Assembly (NCBI GenBank): GCA_964567685.1
Contig: CAZMNO010000003.1
Span: 1-64,000 of the forward strand
DNA: 64,000 nucleotides
Reading direction: 5' to 3'
Source: UBA5972 sp964567685
GTDB taxonomy: Bacteria; Pseudomonadota; Alphaproteobacteria; Rhodobacterales; Rhodobacteraceae
This document shows, piece after piece, positions 8,633 through 16,110 of this stretch. The notes under the pieces are model-generated. The model was not told the DNA's origin and did not search any database. It saw nothing but the letters and a program-made list of their open reading frames with translations. The translations under genes and the position numbers were made by a program. Position 1 is the stretch's first letter, and each line of letters opens with the position of its first letter.

Positions 8633-8664
8633 TTAGGTCCAGTTTGTAACGGAACTAGGTCCAG
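8633..8664 (-). promoter_or_regulatory. TauR-type direct-repeat operator upstream of xsc
   Basis: On the minus strand CTGGACCTAA (8633-8642) and CTGGACCTAG (8655-8664) form two direct repeats 22 bp apart, on about the same helix face. They match the CTGGACYTAA repeat that I recall for the MocR-type activator TauR of Rhodobacter. They lie about 110-140 bases before the xsc ATG, a normal activator position. Confidence 0.8.
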
Positions 8665-8687
8665 AAATCCAAAACCGGCCTCATCAC

Positions 8688-10160
8688 TCAGTTTGCCCGG
8701 TGACGTGCCAGTTGGTCGGATATCCGTTGTACGCCTTCCTGAATCTTGTTCTTGCCGATCGAAGAATACGCCAGCCGGCAGAAATTCTGCGGCGCGGATT
8801 GTGGTTCAAAAAACGGACTTCCGGGCTCGATCAACACGCCCTGATCCTGCAATTCACGACCGAGAACCTCGGTATCGATACCGTCAGGAGCTTCCACCCA
8901 GAAGCTGGAGCCACCAAAACCGGCGCTGCCTGCGATTTTCAGCGGAGACTCCTGCAAAACCGTATCCATCACCTGCCTGCGCTGGTGATAGGCGTTGCGC
9001 ATCTGGCGGACCATCGCGTCGTAATGCCCGCGGGCAAGAAAATAGGCGGTGGTGCGCTGGATATTGCCCGGCGGATGGCGCAAAATCGCGTGGCGCAGAG
9101 CGCGGGCCTGCATGATGAATTGCTCGGACCCCACAAGATAGCCAAGCCTCAGACCCGGAAACAGCGATTTGGAGAAGCTGCCGACATAGATCACCCGGCC
9201 ATCTTCATCGAGTGATTTCAGCGCCGGGGTCGGGGCTTTGAGAAAGCTCATCTCAAATTCGTAATCATCCTCCACCACCAGAAAATCCCACTCGCGCGCC
9301 AGCCGCAAAATCTCGTGCCGCCGGTCCATCGGCATGGTGGCGGTTGTCGGGCATTGGTGGCTGGGCGTGGTGAAGACGACATCAAGATCGCGTGGCAGCA
9401 GATCAGGTGGCAGGCCATCCTGATCAACCGGCACCGCGATGTTTTCGCTGCCGGCATGACGCAGGATGTCGCGCAATCCGGGGTAGCCGGGGTTTTCATA
9501 AGCCACCTTGCGCCCTTTACTGAGCAGGATCTGCGCCACCATCCACAGGGCGTTCTGTGCCCCGACGGTAACCAGAATCTGCTCGGTCCGCGCCAGAATC
9601 CCACGCCTTGGCAGGGTGTGGCGTGCGATGAAACTGACCAGTTCAGGGTCATCGCGTTCAGCATAATCGGTGGTCAGGCTGTCAAACTCCTTGCGCCCCA
9701 AGGCCTGATGCGCACAAAGCCGCCAGTTTGACTGGTGGAACAGGTCGGGATCGGCTTGCCCGTAAATGAACGGATAGGAAAACTTTCGCCAGTCGCTGCG
9801 CTTTTCCACCAGTTTGGTGCCGGTAAAGCGGCGTGTGATGAAACGATCCCATTCGACCTGATCACTGGTCTCGGGCACCGGTTGGTTTGACAGGCGCGAT
9901 ATGGGCGCGCTTTCGGAAACGTAAAAGCCGGATCGACCGACGGAGCTCAGGTAATCATCGGCGACCAGTTCGTTATAGGCCAGAGTCACGGTGATACGCG
10001 ATATGCCGAGATGCGCTGCCAGCCGCCGCGAGGAGGGCAGTTTTTCGCCCGGTTCAAACCGGCCGGACAGGATAGCGGAGGCGACGATTTGCTGAATCTG
10101 GCCTTGCAGCGTGCCCTGAAAAGCCGGATCGAGGAAAAAAGTGTCTTCGCCGATTGCCAT
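8688..10160 (-). CDS. tauR: MocR-family taurine regulator TauR
   Basis: A 490-residue MocR/PdxR-type regulator: an N-terminal GntR winged helix (about residues 10-80, with LPSSRRLAAHLGISRITVTLAYNEL) and a large class-I aminotransferase-like domain that binds PLP and senses the inducer. The PLP lysine is probably the one in VGSFSKSLFPGLRLGY. TauR homologues activate taurine genes when taurine or its PLP aldimine is present. The ATG at 10160 follows GGAGGGG. It reads in the same direction as xsc, with 163 bases between them. CTGGAC-type repeats before tauR itself suggest autoregulation. Confidence 0.9.
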   Translation of the reverse strand: MAIGEDTFFLDPAFQGTLQGQIQQIVASAILSGRFEPGEKLPSSRRLAAHLGISRITVTLAYNELVADDYLSSVGRSGFYVSESAPISRLSNQPVPETSDQVEWDRFITRRFTGTKLVEKRSDWRKFSYPFIYGQADPDLFHQSNWRLCAHQALGRKEFDSLTTDYAERDDPELVSFIARHTLPRRGILARTEQILVTVGAQNALWMVAQILLSKGRKVAYENPGYPGLRDILRHAGSENIAVPVDQDGLPPDLLPRDLDVVFTTPSHQCPTTATMPMDRRHEILRLAREWDFLVVEDDYEFEMSFLKAPTPALKSLDEDGRVIYVGSFSKSLFPGLRLGYLVGSEQFIMQARALRHAILRHPPGNIQRTTAYFLARGHYDAMVRQMRNAYHQRRQVMDTVLQESPLKIAGSAGFGGSSFWVEAPDGIDTEVLGRELQDQGVLIEPGSPFFEPQSAPQNFCRLAYSSIGKNKIQEGVQRISDQLARHRAN

Positions 10161-10174
10161 CTGCCCCTCCGATT

Positions 10175-10207
10175 CTGGACCTATTTTAGGTGCAAAACTG
10201 GCTCTAT
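10175..10207 (+). promoter_or_regulatory. Candidate TauR autoregulatory repeats
   Basis: CTGGACCTAT (10175-10184) and the weaker CTGGCTCTAT (10198-10207) are direct repeats 23 bp apart, just upstream of the tauR start codon. They match the two xsc-upstream sites in core and spacing but face the other way. The position close to the start codon suits repression of tauR. Confidence 0.6.
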
Positions 10208-10214
10208 GAAAGGG

Positions 10215-10895
10215 TCAAAGGCGTTTGAAGTTGCTCCGCCCTTCGGCATTGAAGAAAAACGGAACCCTTGCGTTGCGATCTGGGTTTTCAAGATCGGCCT
10301 CGATTTCGGCAAGAACCACTTCGGTGATGAAGGGCAGATCATAGCTGCGCGCCTGATGCAGCGGTATCCACTGCAAATGGCTGAGTTCGTCACAGGCCCC
10401 GGAAAAGTCGTCAAGGTCGCCGACCACCTTGTCGGTATCAACGACAAAAAAGCGGGCATCAAACCGGCGTGGACGACCCGGCGGCGTGATAGCGCGAAAA
10501 ACAAAGCGCATTCCGGCGCCGCTGGGCAGAACACCATGCTCAAAATAGGTTTTCCAGTCAGCGGGCATGGTTTCGGCCAGTGTCTTCGCCCTGGCATTCC
10601 TTGTGCCGATCAGAAGGCCGGTTTCCTCCCACACTTCGCGGATTGAGGCTAGAATCAGCGGTTCGGCCAGAGTTGGGTCGGTTTCCGCGCGCAACCTGTT
10701 CATACATCTTTCATCTAGAACGGAGTCCAGCGGCACTTCGCTGTCGATCAGATCAAGCGCCCCGCCGGGAAAGACGAACTTGTTGGGCATGAACGCGGCC
10801 TTCGCCCCCCTTTGGCCCATCAGAATTCTGGGAGCCGTAGATTTGTCGCGCAGCAAAATGACTGTTGCCGCGTTGCGGATTTCCGTTTTGGTCAT
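10215..10895 (-). CDS. NUDIX hydrolase
   Basis: A 226-residue NUDIX protein. The Nudix box is split in the way of CoA-pyrophosphatase-like members: PGGALD near residue 43, then an insertion, then REVWEETGLLIG near residue 87 with the catalytic REXXEE residues. The substrate cannot be read from sequence; CoA derivatives or nucleotide-sugar diphosphates are typical for this longer subtype. It follows the tauR region on the same strand after DUF983, with no visible link to sulfonate use. Confidence 0.8.
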   Translation of the reverse strand: MTKTEIRNAATVILLRDKSTAPRILMGQRGAKAAFMPNKFVFPGGALDLIDSEVPLDSVLDERCMNRLRAETDPTLAEPLILASIREVWEETGLLIGTRNARAKTLAETMPADWKTYFEHGVLPSGAGMRFVFRAITPPGRPRRFDARFFVVDTDKVVGDLDDFSGACDELSHLQWIPLHQARSYDLPFITEVVLAEIEADLENPDRNARVPFFFNAEGRSNFKRL

Positions 10896-10955
10896 GATGG
10901 TCCGAGTATCGCTTTCCTGCCCCTAAATAGGCGTTGCGGGCGAAGCTTGTAAAGT

Positions 10956-11369
10956 TCAGCCGCGATCTTTGTTGGAATCCGCAAAGCCATGCATCCGCTT
11001 GGCCCACTGGATTGCCACGAACATGCCCTTGAATCTGGGAAGCAGGAACAAGGCCAGCACGCTGAACCCTATTGAAAACGATAATGCCATGATCAGCGGA
11101 TCAGGGCGGAATGCGGAATAAACGATCATAATCAGCGGCGCCAGAAGATGCCCGCTGATCAGAATGGTCATATAGGCTGGCCCGTCATCGGCGCGGTGGT
11201 GGTGAAATTCTTCCCCACAAACCGGGCAGTGATCGCGGGTTTTCAGATAGGCCCGCATCAATGGGCCAGAGCCGCATGACGGGCATTTCAGCCGCACGCC
11301 GCGCAAAACCGCGGGCTTCATTGGCCGGTCGGCCGAACCGGCGGTTTCTGTTGATTTGTCCTGTTCCAT
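10956..11369 (-). CDS. DUF983 family zinc-ribbon membrane protein
   Basis: A 137-residue protein with an N-terminal CPSCGSGPL...CPVCGEEFHHHRADDGPAY block (residues 29-65) typical of DUF983, two CXXC pairs likely binding zinc, followed by two transmembrane helices (about residues 67-88 and 95-113). DUF983 proteins are common in alphaproteobacteria near oxidase or NUDIX genes; function is unknown. Co-directional with the NUDIX gene, 60 bases apart, so probably co-transcribed. Confidence 0.85.
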   Translation of the reverse strand: MEQDKSTETAGSADRPMKPAVLRGVRLKCPSCGSGPLMRAYLKTRDHCPVCGEEFHHHRADDGPAYMTILISGHLLAPLIMIVYSAFRPDPLIMALSFSIGFSVLALFLLPRFKGMFVAIQWAKRMHGFADSNKDRG

Positions 11370-11541
11370 TCGACCTCAGATAAGCAGCCCGGGTTGCAAA
11401 GAAACTGAGACAAGCTGTCTTGCGGCGGGATGTCGCAAAAAAAGAAAAGTGGAGTTTTCGCGACGGAAAGTGGCGGGTGGGCCGTTTGATGTTGTGAAGG
11501 CAGCAGGAAGCCGCCTTGCGAAAACATACAGGAGAAGACCC

Positions 11542-12033
11542 ATGCGAACCAAGACCCTTACAGCGATCATTGCCGCCCTGACCATTGGTGCGGTCAGTGC
11601 CGCCGCTGTTGCCCCTGCACTCGCCTTTGGTGGCAAACATGGTCAACGCGGTCCCGGCCCGTTGATTAATTTCGAAGAGATTGACGCCAATAATGATGGC
11701 AAGATCACACCGGAAGAACTGGCCGAACATCGCGCCGCCAGCTTTGCCGAGAAAGATACAAATGGCGATGGGCTGCTTTCGCCGGAAGAAATGACCGCGG
11801 CGGCGATCAAACGGGTGACGGAAAACGCACCCAAGCGTATCGAGCGGATGCTGGATCGGGCGGATGCTGACGGTGACGGCATGATCAGCCTGGCTGAACT
11901 GCCGGGCGAGGAGCGCAGTGCGCGGATGTTTGACCGTCTCGACAGCGATGGTGATGGCGCAATATCGTTTGAAGAGATGGAGAAGATGAAAAAGCGTTTT
12001 GGCCACGGCCGCAAGCATAAGGCCGACGAATAA
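11542..12033 (+). CDS. Secreted EF-hand calcium-binding protein
   Basis: A 163-residue protein. The ATG at 11542 follows GGAGAAG and opens a signal peptide (MRTKTLTAIIAALTIG... cleavage after ALA near residue 33). Four EF-hand loops are visible: DANNDGKITPEE, DTNGDGLLSPEE, DADGDGMISLAE and DSDGDGAISFEE, each with the acidic 1-3-5-12 pattern. The C-terminus is lysine- and histidine-rich. Likely a periplasmic calcium-binding protein. It directly precedes an ECF sigma operon with a periplasmic sensor, so it could be part of the same envelope response. A strong terminator follows. Confidence 0.9.
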   Translation: MRTKTLTAIIAALTIGAVSAAAVAPALAFGGKHGQRGPGPLINFEEIDANNDGKITPEELAEHRAASFAEKDTNGDGLLSPEEMTAAAIKRVTENAPKRIERMLDRADADGDGMISLAELPGEERSARMFDRLDSDGDGAISFEEMEKMKKRFGHGRKHKADE

Positions 12034-12046
12034 GCCGGGAGGTGGG

Positions 12047-12076
12047 CCGGTCCGTTCCGATGGCGGAACGGGCCGG
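12047..12076 (+). terminator. Rho-independent terminator after the EF-hand gene
   Basis: CCGGTCCGTTCCG (12047-12059) pairs with CGGAACGGGCCGG (12064-12076), a 13-bp stem with one G-U type pair and a four-base loop, followed by TTTGCCCTTTT. It separates the EF-hand gene from the sigma factor gene. Confidence 0.8.
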
Positions 12077-12114
12077 TTTGCCCTTTTGGTTAAATCAAGT
12101 TACCCGCTCTGGAT

Positions 12115-12696
12115 ATGGAAATGCCGCTGGATGCCATGAACGAATTGAGCGACGACGCGCTTCTGGTTCTCTATGCAAACGGGGATAAAGCGGCGGCCAG
12201 TGCGCTGACCTATCGGCTGACCCCGATGGTTTTTGCCCTTGCCAAGCGTCTGTTGAACGACGCTGGCGAGGCCGAGGATGTGGCGCAGGAGGCGATGATG
12301 CGATTGTGGAAGATCGCGCCGGACTGGCGACAGGGCGAGGCGAAGATAACCACCTGGCTATACCGGGTGGTCAGCAATCTCTGCACGGATCGGCTGCGAA
12401 GGCGCAGGTCCGTCGGGCTTGACGAGATTGCCGAACCGGAAGATGACAGGCCGGATGTGGTTGCATCAATGCACGAAAAAGAACGTGCCCAAGCCCTGCG
12501 CGCGGCCCTGGGGGAGTTACCGGACCGACAACGGCAGGCGGTTGTATTGCGACATATCGATGGGTTGGCGAACCCGGATATCGCCGAAGCCCTGGAGGTG
12601 AGCGTCGAGGCGGTTGAAAGCCTGATTGCGCGCGGCAAGCGCAGCTTGAAAAGCCGCCTTTTGGGGCGCATGAATGAACTGGGACTGAAACAATGA
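12115..12696 (+). CDS. ECF-type RNA polymerase sigma factor
   Basis: A 193-residue sigma-70 family protein. Region 2 (about residues 25-95) includes DAGEAEDVAQEAMMRLWK and TWLYRVVSNLCTDRLRRR; region 4 (about 130-185) has LPDRQRQAVVLRHIDGLANPDIAEALEVSVEAVESLIARGKRSLK. It starts a three-gene unit: the next ORF starts four bases before its stop and encodes a one-helix membrane protein, followed by a periplasmic sensor. This matches ECF/anti-sigma/sensor cassettes. The exact start is uncertain, since in-frame ATGs also lie at 12121 and 12136. Confidence 0.85.
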   Translation: MEMPLDAMNELSDDALLVLYANGDKAAASALTYRLTPMVFALAKRLLNDAGEAEDVAQEAMMRLWKIAPDWRQGEAKITTWLYRVVSNLCTDRLRRRRSVGLDEIAEPEDDRPDVVASMHEKERAQALRAALGELPDRQRQAVVLRHIDGLANPDIAEALEVSVEAVESLIARGKRSLKSRLLGRMNELGLKQ

Positions 12697-13076
12697 CTGA
12701 ACGCAAGAAACCAAACATTCAGGATGATGACCAGGCGCTTGAAGCTTTCTTTGAAGCGGAGCGTTCGCAAGCGGTCGAAGTACCGGCGCATCTGCTGAGT
12801 GCCGTCTTGAAGGACGCGCAGCAACAACAGCCTGCGCCGAAGGGTCTGGCATCAGCCAGTTCGGTGCGTGCATCCTGGATTGGCGATATCTGGCAGACGC
12901 TTGGCGGCTGGCAGGCAACCGGGGCGCTCAGCGCTTGCTTGTTGCTTGGCATGACTTTGGGCTACAGCCCGCCTGACAGTCTGAGCACTTTGGCCGAAAA
13001 TGTACTGATCTCAACCGGGATCAGTGAGGCGGACAGTGAATATTATACTCTTGACGATCTGGTAGCGGAGGGTTGA
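12693..13076 (+). CDS. Putative anti-sigma factor, single-pass membrane protein
   Basis: A 127-residue protein overlapping the sigma gene by ATGA. A charged N-terminal cytoplasmic half is followed by one hydrophobic segment at about residues 75-93 and a short periplasmic tail ending near LDDLVAEG. Position, topology and coupling to the sigma gene suggest an anti-sigma factor, but I see no canonical ZAS or RskA motif, so this is inferred from context. Confidence 0.7.
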   Translation: MTERKKPNIQDDDQALEAFFEAERSQAVEVPAHLLSAVLKDAQQQQPAPKGLASASSVRASWIGDIWQTLGGWQATGALSACLLLGMTLGYSPPDSLSTLAENVLISTGISEADSEYYTLDDLVAEG

Positions 13077-13079
13077 GGC

Positions 13080-13586
13080 ATGAGCGACAAACCTGAGGAT
13101 ATGAAAACAAACCCGAAACGCCGGTGGCTGCGGATCGGCCTGATTGTCTCGCTGGGTCTTAACGTGCTGATTATCGGGGCGATTGGCGGGGCGATCCTGC
13201 GCGGCGGACCGCCATCGCATGTGCGCCCGGGTGCGGATATTTCAGCCCTCGGGCTGAGACCCTATTACCGGTCGCTTGATGAGGCTGGGCAGGCGGCGCT
13301 GAGGGAATCGGTCGCGCAAAGCAAAGGCGAATATTTTGCCGGGCGCAAGGCGATGCGCGCCCATCTGAAAGCGCTGGCGGCATTGTTGGCAGCGGAGCCT
13401 TATGATGCTGAAGCGGTGCGCGGCGAGCTCAGAGGGCAGGCCGAAAGGGTTTCTGCCAATGTCGCATTCGGGCATAAGTTGCTCTTGCAGCAGATCGACG
13501 CCATGTCGCCCGAGGAACGGCAGGCTTTGGCGGAGAACCTGCGCAAGCCCCCCAAAAAGCGCAAGCGTTTCAAGCGGCAGAATTGA
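13080..13586 (+). CDS. Periplasmic sensor, CnrX/ZraP-like heavy-metal resistance family
   Basis: A 168-residue protein with a short cytoplasmic N-terminus, one transmembrane helix (about residues 19-41, with LIVSLGLNVLIIGAIGGAIL) and a helical periplasmic domain. The pattern of a membrane anchor followed by LRPYYRSLDE, LRESVAQSK, RRE/RAH helices and MSPEERQALAENL resembles the periplasmic heavy-metal sensor family (CnrX, ZraP). The tail is basic. It completes the ECF cassette and would signal an envelope or metal stress to the anti-sigma factor. The ligand is not predictable. Confidence 0.8.
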   Translation: MSDKPEDMKTNPKRRWLRIGLIVSLGLNVLIIGAIGGAILRGGPPSHVRPGADISALGLRPYYRSLDEAGQAALRESVAQSKGEYFAGRKAMRAHLKALAALLAAEPYDAEAVRGELRGQAERVSANVAFGHKLLLQQIDAMSPEERQALAENLRKPPKKRKRFKRQN

Positions 13587-14958
13587 ACAGGGTCACCATG
13601 TTGCGCCCTTCCGATTTGGAAGCGTAAAGCGCGCGGTCGGCCTGCCCGATCAGCGCATCAACATCGGATGCATGTGGATCGCCAAGCGTCACCCCAATAC
13701 TGACAGTAACCCTGAGCCGGGCCTGTGCGGCCTCGCCCCAAAACTCGGCCTGTTCAATGACCTGCCGCAATCGTTCTGAGGCCTGGCGCGCCTGCTCTTC
13801 TGTAGTGTCTGGCATCGCCACCAGAAACTCCTCTCCCCCCAGTCGCGAGACAAGATCGATGCCGCGCAGGTTTTCCTGAATGCGGCGCGAAAACTCTTTC
13901 AGCACCTCGTCACCGGTGGCGTGGCCGAAACTGTCATTGACCCCCTTGAAATTGTCGATATCGAGCAGCATCAGGGCAAACCCCTTGCCGGTTTCACGCG
14001 TCCGTTCAGCGATCTTTGCGATGTGCTGTTCGGCGTAACGGCGGTTGTAAAGGCCGGTCAGCGGATCAAGGACTGCAAGGCGCAACGTGTCGGTGACATT
14101 GGAGCGCAGCCGGTCAGATATCTGCTTGCGCCGGATCTGGCCGTTGAGCCTGACGGTCAGTTCCAGGGGATCGAACGGGTCAAACAGGTAATCACTGACC
14201 CCAAGATCAAGCCCTTTCGCGGCCTTGGCCTGATCGCCGTCAGGGACCACCAGAATGATTGCCGCGTGGCGGGTGTTTGGGCGGGCGCGCAGGTGCGACA
14301 CCAGCCGCAGCCCGTCGCCATAGGCACCGAGCTGGCTGTGGATGACAAAGATGTCGGGCACCAGTTCTGCCGCGAAGGCCAGTGCTTCAACCTCGGACGC
14401 GGCGGTTTGAACCGTCAAATTGCAGCGCTTTGATATCGCCTGTTCCCATTTTGCAGCACCTTTCTTGTCGCGCGGAACCAGAACTACGCGCCCCTTTTGC
14501 AAGGGCCGGTCGGTGAAGGGGGCGGCGGTTTCGCTGAGACCGAGTTCGCGCGCGGTGCGGTCGCGCAGGCGCAGCTCGTCGAGCATGAATTTTGATCTCA
14601 GAAGATTGCGCACGCGGGCGAAAAGCGCGAGGTCGTTGACCGGTTTGCTGATGAAATCATCAGCCCCGCATTCAAGGCCCCTGAGCCGATCATCAGGGGC
14701 GAAAAGCGCTGTGACCATGATCACCGGGATATGCGCGGTTTGCGCGTCAGCTTTCAGCCGGTGGCAGGTTTCATAGCCGTCGAAACCCGGCATCAGGACA
14801 TCGAGCAGGATGATATCCGGTTGATATTTCTTAGCTTTATCAATGGCTTCCAATCCGTTTTCGGCCTGGATCACATCGAAATAGGACGCCGCGAGCTTGG
14901 CGCGAAGGATGACCCGGTTGGTTGCGATATCATCAACCACCAATACCTTTCCGGTCAT
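13570..14958 (-). CDS. pleD: PleD-type response regulator, diguanylate cyclase
   Basis: A 462-residue protein with two receiver domains and a GGDEF domain in PleD order. First receiver (residues 1-120) has VVDD and the phosphoacceptor in ILLDVLMPGFDG; the second (about 150-270) looks degenerate. The GGDEF domain has RLGGEEFLVAMPD with an RGID inhibitory-site motif five residues before, so it should make c-di-GMP and be product-inhibited. The ATG at 14958 begins MTGKVLVVDD; the open frame extends upstream without a better start. It overlaps the end of the sensor gene at 13586 tail-to-tail by 17 bases. Confidence 0.93.
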   Translation of the reverse strand: MTGKVLVVDDIATNRVILRAKLAASYFDVIQAENGLEAIDKAKKYQPDIILLDVLMPGFDGYETCHRLKADAQTAHIPVIMVTALFAPDDRLRGLECGADDFISKPVNDLALFARVRNLLRSKFMLDELRLRDRTARELGLSETAAPFTDRPLQKGRVVLVPRDKKGAAKWEQAISKRCNLTVQTAASEVEALAFAAELVPDIFVIHSQLGAYGDGLRLVSHLRARPNTRHAAIILVVPDGDQAKAAKGLDLGVSDYLFDPFDPLELTVRLNGQIRRKQISDRLRSNVTDTLRLAVLDPLTGLYNRRYAEQHIAKIAERTRETGKGFALMLLDIDNFKGVNDSFGHATGDEVLKEFSRRIQENLRGIDLVSRLGGEEFLVAMPDTTEEQARQASERLRQVIEQAEFWGEAAQARLRVTVSIGVTLGDPHASDVDALIGQADRALYASKSEGRNMVTLFNSAA

Positions 14959-15081
14959 GCTGCATCCCTTCCGCTGATCACCCAATCGGGGTCTTATTGT
15001 CTGGTGGTATTTAAGCCCTGAACTGTTAAGAAATCCTTTAATGGTCCCGCCGCAGGATGCGGTATGAAAACCGGAGGCAAC

Positions 15082-15360
15082 ATGCAAAGAGAGCAAGCAG
15101 AAATCATTGCGATTCAGGGGCTTGGCTGGTTGGTCGGGCAGGAGGCGCTGCTTGAGATGTTTCTGGCCTCTAGCGGGGCCGGGATTAACGATCTTAAACA
15201 ATCAGCCAAGGACCCGGTTTTTCTGGGGGCGGTTCTTGATTTCATCTTGCTTGATGATTCCCACGTGCGTGGCTTTTGCGGTGCGGCAGGGCTGAATTAT
15301 GATCTGCCAATGCAGGCACGGCAGTTTCTGTCGGGCGGTGAAATGGTTAACTGGACGTGA
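15082..15360 (+). CDS. DUF3572 family protein
   Basis: A 92-residue protein matching the small alphaproteobacterial DUF3572 family in length and in the patterns IAIQGLGWLVG, DFILLDD and FCGAAGLNYDLPMQARQFLSGG. The ATG at 15082 has GGAGG seven bases upstream, better than the ATG at 15064. Divergent from pleD, as in many related genomes. Function unknown. Confidence 0.85.
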   Translation: MQREQAEIIAIQGLGWLVGQEALLEMFLASSGAGINDLKQSAKDPVFLGAVLDFILLDDSHVRGFCGAAGLNYDLPMQARQFLSGGEMVNWT

Positions 15361-15595
15361 TATTGGCCTGTCGGGCCCAGTGCAGAAGCTGTGCAGAACC
15401 TGTACAGAAGCTGTACATACGATTGTCTGTTAAGCTTTGAGATGAAAACCACCAGCGAGAGGCGCTTTGGGTCGCGCCTCGGAGCCTCCGGTGGGGATAT
15501 TTTGGAAAAGAAGAAGCCTGGTGGTGATGCTCCGGGTCCCGCAACCGGTGCGCGGCTATGTTGGGCTGGCAGAGGGTTTCGCGGCTGGCCTCAAC

Positions 15596-16042
15596 TCATG
15601 ATGCAGTCGCGGTATCTTCGGCAAATTTTTTGAAGTCCTGCATCATTTTGTTGGTCTGCTTGCGGAACATGCCGGGAAACAGATAGGCTAGGATTTTCAG
15701 GAATCCGGAGCAGCGAAATTCAGTGTCGATCTGCCATTGCGTGGTGTCGTCGCCGGTTTCTGAGAAATGGTTTTCAACGATGTTCCAGACGCCCTTTGTT
15801 TCGTAGGTGCCCGAGAATATCTCGGGCAGGTCGCGCTTCACGATCGTTTCGATCATGTCTATTTCGCGCTTGCCCATTTTGTAACGGATGCGCGATGTGG
15901 CGCCTTCTTCACCGGGGGTGCCTGAGAGAGGTTCGAAGCTTTGCAACCCCTCCTGCCAGTGTTTCATATTATCGGGATTATCGAAGAGTTCGATCACTCG
16001 TTCCCTTGGCAGGTTGATTATAATCGTGCACGCGTATTTCAT
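15596..16042 (-). CDS. SRPBCC (START-like) family protein
   Basis: A 148-residue polyketide cyclase/START-like protein: an N-terminal beta strand and helix (INLPRERVIELFDNPDNMKHWQEGL), a beta sheet and a long C-terminal amphipathic helix. The fold binds hydrophobic ligands in a deep cavity. It lies 68 bases downstream of the reductive dehalogenase on the same strand, so it may be co-transcribed and might handle an aromatic substrate, but this is inference. Many SRPBCC proteins have no assigned role. Confidence 0.75.
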   Translation of the reverse strand: MKYACTIIINLPRERVIELFDNPDNMKHWQEGLQSFEPLSGTPGEEGATSRIRYKMGKREIDMIETIVKRDLPEIFSGTYETKGVWNIVENHFSETGDDTTQWQIDTEFRCSGFLKILAYLFPGMFRKQTNKMMQDFKKFAEDTATAS

Positions 16043-16110
16043 GGCAATTGCTTCCCTTTTGTTTTTCAGGAAACTTGCCCGGATATCGGTGTTGCGGCAA
16101 GGGGGTGGGC

